Below, piece after piece: positions 1 through 5,908 of a DNA stretch of 6,696 nt. Position 1 is the stretch's first letter; the number at the start of each line of letters is the position of its first letter. The position numbers and the translations under genes are program-made. The notes beneath the pieces are model-generated. The model did not search any database, was not told the DNA's origin, and saw only the letters and a list, made by a program, of their open reading frames with translations. Source of the stretch: an uncultured Lachnospiraceae bacterium (GTDB lineage: Bacteria; Bacillota; Clostridia; Lachnospirales; Lachnospiraceae); assembly GCA_900557385.1 (NCBI GenBank), contig USSP01000104.1:1-6696 (forward strand). The letters are read 5' to 3'.

Positions 1-1
1 T

Positions 2-496
2 GTAAATCTCTCCATTGTTATGAAATTAAAGGATTTTCTGGAGGCTTCCGATGTAGAAGTGGTATTGACCAGAGACACTGACAGAGGGCTTTATGAGGAA
101 AATGACAGCAATAAGAAAGTACAGGACATGAAAAACAGAGTAAAAAAAATTGAAGAAACCCATCCTGCACTGGTCGTCAGTGTTCATCAGAACAGCTATC
201 ACGAGGAGTATGTACACGGAGCACAGGTTTTCTATTATGAAACCAGTCCGGAAGGGAAACAGGCCGCCGAAATCCTACAGGATCAGTTGGTTCGTACCTT
301 GGATCCTTCCAATCACCGGGTTGCCAAAGCCAACGACAGCTACTATCTGTTAAAAAAAACCTCGGTGCCTATTGTGATTGCCGAATGTGGCTTTCTCTCC
401 AATAGCGCCGAGGCTGCTAAATTGATTGACGATACTTATCAGGAGCGGGTTGCCTGGGCAATCCACTTAGGAATCCTTCGATATCTGAATCATTGA
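2..496 (+). CDS. cwlD: N-acetylmuramoyl-L-alanine amidase, CwlD-like (5' truncated by window edge)
   Basis: This enzyme hydrolyses the amide bond between N-acetylmuramic acid and the peptide stem of peptidoglycan. CwlD of Bacillus does this during sporulation, as a step toward muramic delta-lactam in the spore cortex. The reading frame is open to the left edge and the first codons (VNLSIV before the ATG at 20) fit the Amidase_3 fold, so that ATG is internal, not the start. Seen directly are the LTRDTD strand near 68-85, the third zinc-ligand motif SVHQNSY (His codon 185-187), GAQVFYY, and the catalytic motif AECGFLSN (Glu codon 383-385). The first zinc His and the zinc Glu lie upstream, outside the window. 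The C-terminus (YLNH) is complete and matches the usual end of the family. The DxxNRV-like and NDSYYLL motifs favour CwlD over the CwlB/LytC group, but the missing N-terminus (signal anchor) prevents certainty. No terminator follows the stop. Confidence 0.9.
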   Translation, partial: VNLSIVMKLKDFLEASDVEVVLTRDTDRGLYEENDSNKKVQDMKNRVKKIEETHPALVVSVHQNSYHEEYVHGAQVFYYETSPEGKQAAEILQDQLVRTLDPSNHRVAKANDSYYLLKKTSVPIVIAECGFLSNSAEAAKLIDDTYQERVAWAIHLGILRYLNH

Positions 497-499
497 TAA

Positions 500-2209
500 T
501 TATTGTGCAAGATAGGTGGAAAACAGATCCCACACATAATCTGCCTGAAGTCCCAGTTTCCAGCCAGCTACACCGGCCAGATTGTACTGACTCATCACGC
601 CAAGCTTTGCCGGAATGGATTCCGCATCCTCCAGCCAGATCTGACACAGGGTATCTCCGCTTTCATATTCTCCATAATTCTGGCAGACTTCATCATTCCA
701 CTCCGGTGTCACTCCATTCTGCGTTAAAAGATTCTGGGCTGTATTCATTCCCACAGATTCACAGGTTACATTTCCTCCCTGGGTTTTCCATACCCGTGTA
801 TAAAAAGGAAGGGCATTGATCACCTTTTCCTCCGGTACCACTGCAACGGTATCGGCAATTCCCTTACTTACATATCCTATAGAAGCAACGGAGCCTGCCT
901 CGCTTCCCGCATAGTGTTCATCGTAACCCATAATCACCACATAATCTGCCCAGATCCCCTGTTCTGCGCGATTGTAATGTGCGGTATACTCTGTAGGTAC
1001 ATAGTTATCAACGGAAAGTACGATTCCTCGATTGCGGCATGCCACCGACAGTTCCCTGATAAACTGAATATAGTCCTCTCCTGCCTGCATGTTGACCTGT
1101 TCAAAATCTACATTGATTCCATCAAAACCATACTCTTCTACTGCTGCCATCAAATTGTGACACAGATTGTTGCGGGCAGTCGTGGAGGAAAGAAGTTCTT
1201 TGGAATTCACATCTACGCTGGGCTCGTCCACGTTGCTGACAAGTGCCCAGACCTCCAGTCCCAGATCATGCGCCGTATCCACGTAATTTTTGTTGGCAAT
1301 ATTTACAATGTTGCCCTGGTTATCACTTAAGAAAAATACAGTGGGAGAAACCACATTGATTCCCTGGGTTCCTTTCAATCCCTCTTTCAGATAACTGCCG
1401 TCCTGTGCTGACCAGAACTGCTGCCAGACCATATTGATCTTATGATCTCTCTTTATATTGGTAAACACCGGTTCTGTGAAATCCGAAGCATAATCAACTG
1501 CCACCGGTCCCACCTGATCCAGTCTCTTATTTTCCACATATCCGATGAAGCCGTCGATGGTCTGTACCTTCGACCACTCATCCATTTGTTCTAATACAAT
1601 TACCTGCTCTCCACTTTCTATCCGTGTCAGAATCGCACTTTTGACACCTCCGCGTAATCGCACCGCTGTACTCTTATTGATGGTTCCCTCTGTCCGTTCA
1701 CTCATCTGGGTGTCGATCCATACGCGGTTGGGATCCGTATAGGGATAATAGTGAAGATCCGTATATTGTGCCACATAATCGGCGGCAATATACAGCGTAT
1801 CATCTTCATAATAGGAAATCCTGTAATCCGTAGTGTTATCCACCGGCTGCTGTTCCTCATCCGTATAACTGTACTGGGAGGTTCCAAAAGTAGTACGGAT
1901 CACATAGGTAGGCATGGTATACAGTAAAAGCTGTTCCTGTACATCAGCATAAAAACGCTCATTAAAATATTTATGCACGGTATCCAGGTCAAAATACACT
2001 TCTCCATCTACATACCGGGCATGCTCAGGCACTATCGTATCCTGCAAAATGATTGCCATATCCGAATCGGAATACAAGTTATAATATTCGTTTAAATCTG
2101 CTTCTTCCTGAGAATAGGAATATTTCTCATATAGTTTACTGCCGAAGGTCACTCCTCCAATGATTAAAATCAAAAAAATGGCAATGAACACCGGAATTAC
2201 TTTTTTCAT
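500..2209 (-). CDS. Membrane-anchored SH3 / glycosyl hydrolase family 18 protein
   Basis: This is a predicted extracellular glycosidase of 569 residues, likely acting on GlcNAc-containing peptidoglycan or spore cortex. Residues 1-24 form a hydrophobic signal anchor after MKK. Residues about 50-165 resemble the copper-amine-oxidase N-terminal-like domain found in clostridial wall proteins. Residues about 172-232 are a bacterial SH3 domain, with VRLRGG and a WSKVQTIDGFIGYV strand pair. Residues about 255-565 are a GH18 barrel. The GH18 active-site motif is DGINVDFE at 363-370, with Glu370 as the likely catalytic acid. The second Asp of the classical DGxDxDxE motif is Asn here. VIMGYDEHY (424-432) and GVAGWKLG (546-553) are the usual later barrel motifs. 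The ATG at 2209 is supported by AAAGGAG eight bases upstream and by a sigma-A-like promoter. The related spore enzyme SleL/YaaH is GH18 with LysM domains, so a cortex role is inference only. Polysaccharide substrates other than peptidoglycan are possible. Confidence 0.88.
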   Translation of the reverse strand: MKKVIPVFIAIFLILIIGGVTFGSKLYEKYSYSQEEADLNEYYNLYSDSDMAIILQDTIVPEHARYVDGEVYFDLDTVHKYFNERFYADVQEQLLLYTMPTYVIRTTFGTSQYSYTDEEQQPVDNTTDYRISYYEDDTLYIAADYVAQYTDLHYYPYTDPNRVWIDTQMSERTEGTINKSTAVRLRGGVKSAILTRIESGEQVIVLEQMDEWSKVQTIDGFIGYVENKRLDQVGPVAVDYASDFTEPVFTNIKRDHKINMVWQQFWSAQDGSYLKEGLKGTQGINVVSPTVFFLSDNQGNIVNIANKNYVDTAHDLGLEVWALVSNVDEPSVDVNSKELLSSTTARNNLCHNLMAAVEEYGFDGINVDFEQVNMQAGEDYIQFIRELSVACRNRGIVLSVDNYVPTEYTAHYNRAEQGIWADYVVIMGYDEHYAGSEAGSVASIGYVSKGIADTVAVVPEEKVINALPFYTRVWKTQGGNVTCESVGMNTAQNLLTQNGVTPEWNDEVCQNYGEYESGDTLCQIWLEDAESIPAKLGVMSQYNLAGVAGWKLGLQADYVWDLFSTYLAQ

Positions 2210-2237
2210 CTGTATAAACTCCTTTCCGACGTTCCAT

Positions 2238-2266
2238 ATTATAACAGACTATTCTTTTACCGTCAT
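2238..2266 (-). promoter_or_regulatory. Sigma-A-like promoter for the SH3-GH18 gene
   Basis: Reading the minus strand, a perfect -10 TATAAT (2243 to 2238) lies 17 bp downstream of a -35 ATGACG (2266 to 2261, four of six consensus bases). Transcription would begin near 2231, giving a leader of about 20 bases that holds the AAAGGAG site (2218-2225). Spacing and position fit a vegetative promoter. I see no obvious sporulation sigma signature. Confidence 0.65.
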
Positions 2267-2392
2267 TAGTTTTCCTCAGAAAAAATTTTCCATAACGCAT
2301 TTCACTCCGTTTCGTTAAAAATCTTCCCGTTTGGGCAGACTGTCATAGAGGGGTTTCCGAATGAACGCATTTTATGGCACAAATCTGGCAAT

Positions 2393-2626
2393 CTATGGCT
2401 TATAATAAAGTTCGTTTATCTTGTCATATCGGATTTCCCGCACGACACCTGCATCATCCATGATATAATCCGGCATATAAATCTCTTCGGCTTCTTCCCG
2501 AACGCAAACATTTGCGGTCATGTCCGGTATGCATGGTATTCTTTCCTTTTTTATGGAAATTCCCTGCAGAATGGCATATGCGAGCTGTTCCGACAAAATC
2601 TGTTCCCGATCACGAATCGTGATCAC
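2393..2626 (-). CDS. Unrecognised small acidic protein, 77 codons, unusual start
   Basis: I do not recognise this family. The predicted product is soluble and acidic (EEAEEIYMPDYIMDDAG) with no membrane segment, and it has two Cys residues that form no CxxC pair. The furthest in-frame start is GTG at 2626-2624, but its first base is the last G of AGGAGG (2631-2626), so that site cannot serve it. An in-frame stop (TGA, 2647-2645) lies just upstream, and no ATG or GTG lies between. The codon at proper spacing (eight bases) from this very strong ribosome binding site is ATT at 2617-2615, a rare start known from infC. ATT would give 74 residues. A perfect 17-bp palindrome covers the same codons. 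The alternatives are a decayed gene fragment whose true start is lost, or a chance ORF. The strong Shine-Dalgarno sequence argues for some translation. Confidence 0.4.
   Translation of the reverse strand: MITIRDREQILSEQLAYAILQGISIKKERIPCIPDMTANVCVREEAEEIYMPDYIMDDAGVVREIRYDKINELYYKP
2608..2624. promoter_or_regulatory. Perfect 8-1-8 palindrome at the start of the 77-codon ORF
   Basis: GATCACGA, a single A, then TCGTGATC form a 17-bp perfect palindrome. In the minus-strand RNA it can fold as a 7-bp stem with an AUU loop. The stem begins within the extended Shine-Dalgarno sequence AGGAGGTGATC (2631-2621), and the loop is the candidate ATT start codon. It could be a translational control hairpin or a dimeric repressor operator. 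The symmetry is certain and the function is inferred. Confidence 0.45.
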
Positions 2627-2796
2627 CTCCTCACATACAGAATCTCAAAAAGAGGTATGTTCCGTGATACAAATCTTTTTGATGTGAAGATGACGGTAAA
2701 AGGACAATCTGACGAGACACCCGAACGCGTAAAAAAATTTTGAATTAAGCGTGGAATTTAGAAAAGAATTATTCTATAGATAGTAATAGCAAAGAC

Positions 2797-2810
2797 AAGC
2801 TTTAAAGCTT
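2797..2810. repeat. 14-bp perfect palindrome
   Basis: AAGCTTTAAAGCTT is perfectly self-complementary and sits in an AT-rich stretch without a gene. It could be a protein-binding site, or chance in AT-rich DNA. No promoter is evident beside it. Confidence 0.35.
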
Positions 2811-2859
2811 TAAGACATCCTGAATCAATATGAAATTAAATAAACACAAAGGATGATAC

Positions 2860-2875
2860 GGAACGGAACCGTTCC
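2860..2875. repeat. 16-bp operator-like inverted repeat (7-2-7)
   Basis: GGAACGG and CCGTTCC are perfect inverted arms separated by AA. The two-base centre makes an RNA hairpin unlikely and favours binding of a dimeric protein to DNA. It is G+C-rich against an AT-rich background, which makes chance less likely. It lies about 160 bp upstream of the mecA -35 element, so a direct effect on mecA is doubtful. Confidence 0.4.
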
Positions 2876-3036
2876 ATGCTGACTAACGATAGAAAAAAAG
2901 AATCATTTTGATACCTCCAGACATTACTGATTGTCCGTGGCGTCCCATGTGTATAATCATACAAAACATACCGGGATTATGCAAGCTTTTTCACAAATTC
3001 CATTGATTAAATTTTTCTAAACTCCGAGTGCGTCTA

Positions 3037-3065
3037 TTGACTAACACCGGAACAAAGTTTATCAT
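3037..3065 (+). promoter_or_regulatory. Sigma-A-like promoter for mecA
   Basis: TTGACT (3037-3042, five of six) and TATCAT (3060-3065, five of six) are separated by exactly 17 bp. Transcription would start near 3072, leaving a leader of about 40 bases with the AAAGGAG site at 3094-3100. No operator is evident around it. Confidence 0.75.
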
Positions 3066-3111
3066 AACTTAAATATAAGAAATTTGTAAAAAGAAAGGAG
3101 TTTATGCATCC

Positions 3112-3882
3112 ATGAAGATCGAAAAAGTGAACGATCATCAGATCCGCTGCACCCTCACCCGGGAAGATCTGGCTGTCCGTCAACTCAAGATCAGTGAACT
3201 GGCTTACGGCACAGACAAGGCAAAACAGCTTTTCCATGATATGATGCAGCAGGCCTCCTTCGAATTCGGTTTTGAAGCAGAGGATATTCCTCTTATGATA
3301 GAAGCAATTCCGTTAAATTCCGAGTGCATTGTGCTCATTATCACCAAGGTAGAAGATCCGGAGGAACTGGACACACGTTTTGCCAAATTTGCTCCTTCCA
3401 TTCATGATACCCTTGATGATGAGACTCTGGAGGATCTTGAAGAGCTCCCTCCTACCCAGGAAAAACCGCTTTCCGAAGAAATTGCCGAGCTTTTCCACAA
3501 AATCCAGAAAGCCAAAGGAGAGATTCCCTCCACACAGGCTTCCGGTGCAAAGAAGGAACCCACGAAAGAACCGGCTCCTGCGGTACCGGTCTTGCGCATG
3601 TTTTCTTTTCATAATCTGCAGCCCCTGATTCGCCTTGCAGGTATTATAGGGCATGAGCCATTAGGTGACAGTGCCTTATATAAGGCCGAAAACGGTGGCT
3701 ATGTACTGGTTCTGAGCCTGGGCGAACAGACCCCTGCCGCTTTTAGCCGTATCTGTAACATCGTTTCCGAATACGGAGATGCCGTAAAACAGATGCCCGG
3801 TAATGAAGCCTACTTTGCGGAGCATTTCTCTCCGGTGATCAAAAACCATGCGTTAGAAAATCTGATGGCTCTATCCAGATAA
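3112..3882 (+). CDS. mecA: Adaptor protein MecA (ClpC adaptor)
   Basis: MecA proteins bind substrates through the N-terminal domain and deliver them to the ClpC/ClpP protease through the C-terminal domain. In Bacillus subtilis the known targets include ComK and Spo0A. The 256-residue product has the typical N-terminal domain (1-90) with MKIEKVNDHQIRCTLTREDL, KISELAYGT and FEFGFEAEDIPLMIEAIPL, then IITKVEDPEELDTRF. An acidic, proline-rich linker follows at about 100-158, with TQEKPLSEE and two KEP units. The C-terminal ClpC-binding domain spans about 158-256, with MFSFHNLQPLIRLA and GGYVLVL. Length and order fit the clostridial form. The start is the ATG at 3112, with AAAGGAG eleven bases upstream, a slightly long gap. 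An ATG at 3104 opens only a three-codon frame whose TGA overlaps the mecA ATG. The gene is monocistronic, with its own promoter and terminator. In this organism its targets are unknown; control of sporulation or competence factors is inference. Confidence 0.93.
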   Translation: MKIEKVNDHQIRCTLTREDLAVRQLKISELAYGTDKAKQLFHDMMQQASFEFGFEAEDIPLMIEAIPLNSECIVLIITKVEDPEELDTRFAKFAPSIHDTLDDETLEDLEELPPTQEKPLSEEIAELFHKIQKAKGEIPSTQASGAKKEPTKEPAPAVPVLRMFSFHNLQPLIRLAGIIGHEPLGDSALYKAENGGYVLVLSLGEQTPAAFSRICNIVSEYGDAVKQMPGNEAYFAEHFSPVIKNHALENLMALSR

Positions 3883-3894
3883 ATCCGATGAAAT

Positions 3895-3912
3895 GTGCGC
3901 CACCGGGCGCAC
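3895..3912 (+). other. GC-rich hairpin just after mecA
   Basis: GTGCGCC (3895-3901) and GGCGCAC (3906-3912) form a perfect 7-bp stem with an ACCG loop, twelve bases after the mecA stop. No T-run follows, so it is probably not a terminator alone. It may stabilise the mRNA 3' end or act with the terminator that follows seven bases later. Confidence 0.5.
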
Positions 3913-3919
3913 CCGACGA

Positions 3920-3955
3920 AAAAGAGGTATCACCCTTATGGGAGATACCTCTTTT
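3920..3955. terminator. Bidirectional rho-independent terminator between mecA and DUF1858
   Basis: Arms AAAAGAGGTATC (3920-3931) and GATACCTCTTTT (3944-3955) pair perfectly over 12 bp. Inside, CCC and GGG add three more pairs around a TTAT loop, after one A-A mismatch. A T-rich tail follows on the plus strand and a run of five T on the minus strand. It therefore ends both convergent transcripts. Confidence 0.9.
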
Positions 3956-3971
3956 CTTTACCCTGTATGAT

Positions 3972-4163
3972 TTATGCCTCTTCGATAGCAGTCATCAGTT
4001 CATCGATGTCGATACCATGTACCATGGCAGCCTCCTCGATGGATTCGCCCTGTGCGGAAGGGCATCCCAGGCAGTGCATACCGGCACCTAACAGAATCGG
4101 CACAACGGCTTCGTTGGTACGAATTGCCTCACCGATAGTCATTTCTCTTGTAATTCCAGTCAT
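3972..4163 (-). CDS. DUF1858 domain protein (hybrid-cluster-associated redox disulfide type)
   Basis: This 63-residue cytoplasmic protein belongs to the DUF1858 family, also described as a hybrid-cluster-protein-associated disulfide redox domain. Its biochemical role is not established. Seen directly are the opening MTIGEAI, the VVPILLGAGMHCLGCPSAQGESIEEAAMVHG core with a CxxC pair at Cys31 and Cys34, and the closing helix IDELMTAIEEA. The length is that of a complete single-domain member. The ATG at 4163 has AAAGGAG seven bases upstream (4171-4177) and a promoter at 4194-4222. It shares a terminator with convergent mecA and faces away from the MATE gene. No hybrid cluster protein gene lies in the window, so a link to nitrosative or oxidative stress is family-level inference. 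Confidence 0.88.
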   Translation of the reverse strand: MTGITREMTIGEAIRTNEAVVPILLGAGMHCLGCPSAQGESIEEAAMVHGIDIDELMTAIEEA

Positions 4164-4193
4164 ATCGATTCTCCTTTCGTTGGAAGTGTTCCT

Positions 4194-4222
4194 AGTATAA
4201 TACTTTTTCCGATTTTTCGCAA
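4194..4222 (-). promoter_or_regulatory. Promoter for the DUF1858 gene
   Basis: On the minus strand, TTGCGA (4222 to 4217, four of six) and TATACT (4199 to 4194, five of six) are 17 bp apart. An overlapping TATTAT (4202-4197) is an alternative -10. A 13-bp tandem repeat abuts the upstream edge of the -35 element, so a regulator could act there. Confidence 0.6.
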
Positions 4223-4223
4223 C

Positions 4224-4249
4224 CTATCCATGCTCGCTATCCATGCTCG
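4224..4249. repeat. 13-bp tandem repeat, two copies
   Basis: CTATCCATGCTCG occurs at 4224-4236 and again at 4237-4249 with no mismatch, followed by CTA, the start of a third unit. AACCTAT flanks both sides (4221-4227 and 4252-4258). The repeat lies directly upstream of the DUF1858 -35 element, in the divergent region shared with the MATE gene. It may be paired binding sites or a slippage product. Confidence 0.8.
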
Positions 4250-4301
4250 CTAACCTATTATAAAAATGCCAATTTTGTTATAAAAAACGCATCCTGCCGC
4301 A

Positions 4302-4330
4302 TTGTTTTCCCACTGCATTTTTAATATAAT
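4302..4330 (+). promoter_or_regulatory. Promoter for the MATE transporter gene
   Basis: A perfect TATAAT (4325-4330) lies 17 bp after TTGTTT (4302-4307, three of six). Two copies of TTATAAAAA (4258-4266 and 4278-4286), spaced 20 bp or about two helical turns apart, lie upstream and could serve as UP-like elements. The leader would be about 50 bases. Confidence 0.5.
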
Positions 4331-4389
4331 TCCCATATTGTATCCTAATTTAATCTTTATCTTGAAATATTTCATGGGAAAATTTTGGT

Positions 4390-5793
4390 ATGAACAGGCA
4401 AAATACGTTTTTTTCAAAAAAATACTGGGAGCATTTCCTGCATAAACAATTTTCCAGTGATATGTTTTCCTATCAGGAAATCTTCAAAATGCTGTTTCCT
4501 CTCATTCTGGACATGTTTTTTATTAACGTGATCAGTATGCTGACCACATCCATGATCAGTTCCTCCAGTGAGGCATCTGTGGCTGCCGTGAGCATGATCA
4601 ATCCGGTTACCACCCTTGTGCTATGCCTATTAAACGCAATTGCCGCCGGCGGTACTGTAGTTGTGGCTCAATACAAAGGAAAAGGAAATCAGGAAAAAAT
4701 CCGTGAAGCATGTGGACATACCTTACTGGTAACCATAGGAATCTCCCTGCTGATCGGTATCTTACTGATTCTTTTTGCCTCTCCTATGGTTTATATCCTC
4801 TATGGCAATGCAGAGCCACTGGTAATCCGTAAATCCATCCAGTACCTGTCAGGGAGCAGTGTCTCTCTGGTCATCTACTCCCTGTACTCCGCAGTCTTTG
4901 CCATTTTCCGTGGATTGGGTGAAACCAAAACCTGCCTGCGTCTCACGATTTACATTAATGTTTCCTATTTTGTTTTCAGTTTTATTTTTATCAATGTTTT
5001 ACATTGGGATATCATGGGTACCATACTGGCATTAATTCTTGCCCGTTTACTGGGATCCGCAATGTCAGCCTATCATCTTTTTATCAAGAAAAATCGATTG
5101 CTTTATTTGCAGAAGTCCGATCTTATACGGTTTGATGCAAGGATTTTCCATTCTATGTTAAAAATCAGTATTCCCTTCGGCTCGGAGCAGTTATTTTTAT
5201 ACGGCGGAAGTATTTTAGTCCAAAAGTATCTGGTAGAATTGGGAACCGCAAGCATTGCCGCAAACGCAATTGCTTCCTCTCTCTTCGGTCTAGCCTATGC
5301 AGCTCCCTACGCCGTAGGGAATCTGTCCACTACTGTCATCGGACAATGTATTGGCGCCGGCAAAAAAGATCTGGCAAAGTGGTATGGCCGTAAACTGATC
5401 TATCTGGGTACTGCACTGGTTCTGGTTTCTCTGGTCGTCTTTATTCCTTTGATGCCCTGGTTATTAACCACCTATCATCCTTCCCAGGAGGCTGTTCAGC
5501 TGATCCTGCGCCTGCTTTGGATCGCCATCGTCCCCATGCCGTTCTTCTGGGCAATGTCAAATATCATGCCCTACACCTTAAGATCCGCCGGAGATGCTGT
5601 CTATTCCTCCGTCGTTTCTCTGGTCACCATGTGGCTCATCCGTGTGGGCGCCGGCTATATCGCCGCAATCCCCATGGGCTACGGTGTAGAAGGAGCCTGG
5701 GTATGTATGTCCCTGGAATGGGTGGTTCGCACTTTTCTGTTCCTGATTCGTTTTCATGGTACTGCCTGGTTAAACAAGAAAACAATTGATTAA
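4390..5793 (+). CDS. MATE family efflux transporter
   Basis: This is a polytopic inner-membrane antiporter of the MATE (MatE) family. Members export cationic drugs, metabolites or flavin-like compounds using Na+ or H+ gradients. Its 467 residues fit the family's usual size and about 12 transmembrane helices. The two homologous halves are visible. The first carries MLFPLILDMFFINVISMLTTSMISS (34-58) and AQYKGKGNQEKIREA (94-108). The second carries ISIPFGSEQLFLYGGSILVQ (259-278) and GQCIGAGKKDLAKWYGRKL (318-336). FRGLGETK (173-180) and LRSAGDA (397-403) are the matching internal motifs. The ATG at 4390 is the first in frame after a TGA at 4363, but the ribosome binding site is weak (GGGA, 4376-4379), so expression may be low. 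A later start at Met25 is possible but lacks a better site. Substrate cannot be told from sequence. No regulator gene is adjacent, and no terminator separates it clearly from the ferredoxin gene. Confidence 0.93.
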   Translation: MNRQNTFFSKKYWEHFLHKQFSSDMFSYQEIFKMLFPLILDMFFINVISMLTTSMISSSSEASVAAVSMINPVTTLVLCLLNAIAAGGTVVVAQYKGKGNQEKIREACGHTLLVTIGISLLIGILLILFASPMVYILYGNAEPLVIRKSIQYLSGSSVSLVIYSLYSAVFAIFRGLGETKTCLRLTIYINVSYFVFSFIFINVLHWDIMGTILALILARLLGSAMSAYHLFIKKNRLLYLQKSDLIRFDARIFHSMLKISIPFGSEQLFLYGGSILVQKYLVELGTASIAANAIASSLFGLAYAAPYAVGNLSTTVIGQCIGAGKKDLAKWYGRKLIYLGTALVLVSLVVFIPLMPWLLTTYHPSQEAVQLILRLLWIAIVPMPFFWAMSNIMPYTLRSAGDAVYSSVVSLVTMWLIRVGAGYIAAIPMGYGVEGAWVCMSLEWVVRTFLFLIRFHGTAWLNKKTID

Positions 5794-5811
5794 AAAGGAA
5801 GAATAATACTC

Positions 5812-5840
5812 TTGTATTTCCCTGCATTTTATATTACAAT
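5812..5840 (+). promoter_or_regulatory. Promoter for the ferredoxin gene
   Basis: TTGTAT (5812-5817, three of six) and TACAAT (5835-5840, five of six) are separated by exactly 17 bp. Transcription would start near 5847, inside the 7-1-7 palindrome. The leader of about 60 bases also holds the second inverted repeat and the AGGAGG site at 5895-5900. Confidence 0.6.
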
Positions 5841-5844
5841 GAGG

Positions 5845-5859
5845 TTATCAATTTGATAA
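5845..5859. promoter_or_regulatory. Perfect 7-1-7 palindrome, Fur/PerR-like operator candidate
   Basis: TTATCAA, T, TTGATAA form a 15-bp perfect palindrome with the 7-1-7 geometry of Fur-family boxes. It matches the Bacillus PerR consensus TTATAATNATTATAA at 10 of 14 defined positions. It overlaps the predicted transcription start of the ferredoxin gene, a position suited to repression. The symmetry is seen directly. The identity of the regulator is inference, and AT-rich palindromes can arise by chance. Confidence 0.5.
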
Positions 5860-5863
5860 ATAA

Positions 5864-5886
5864 ATATCAATTAACAAGATTGATAT
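5864..5886. promoter_or_regulatory. Second inverted repeat in the ferredoxin leader (8-7-8)
   Basis: ATATCAAT (5864-5871) and ATTGATAT (5879-5886) are perfect inverted arms with a 7-base spacer. The half-site TATCAAT is shared with the palindrome at 5845-5859. The first copies lie in direct orientation 19 bp apart (5846 and 5865). This suggests multiple sites for one protein, or a weak mRNA hairpin just before AGGAGG. Confidence 0.5.
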
Positions 5887-5908
5887 ACACAGTCAGGAGG
5901 AAAATATT

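Larger units (their letters stand above)
2627..3030. other. AT-rich, poorly coding intergenic stretch with two palindromes
   Basis: About 400 bases between the 77-codon ORF and the mecA promoter hold no recognisable gene, tRNA or riboswitch. An ATG-started frame at 2657-2743 (28 codons, ending SDETPERVKKF then TGA) reads like the tail of a real protein. It has no spaced ribosome binding site and may be a gene remnant. A perfect 14-bp palindrome lies at 2797-2810 and a 7-2-7 inverted repeat at 2860-2875. A TATAAT at 2952-2957, 15 bp after TTGTCC (2931-2936), could be a weak plus-strand promoter with no obvious gene. The stretch may be a decayed insertion or a spacer. Confidence 0.5.

Noticed and set aside
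20..496. ATG at 20 as the start of the amidase gene
   Set aside because: The frame is open upstream with family-like residues, and the zinc-binding N-terminal half would be missing.
914..1330. Plus-strand open frame of 138 codons inside the GH18 gene
   Set aside because: It is antisense to well-conserved GH18 coding sequence, lacks a recognisable domain, and looks like a shadow frame.
2621..2631. GATCACCTCCT equals the 3' end of 16S rRNA, suggesting an rRNA fragment
   Set aside because: The match is only 11 bases and flanking bases do not fit 16S. It is better read as a minus-strand Shine-Dalgarno sequence.
2950..2963. TGTAT-AATC-ATACA inverted repeat around a TATAAT
   Set aside because: The arms are only five bases in AT-rich DNA. 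The possible promoter has a short 15-bp spacer and no gene after it.
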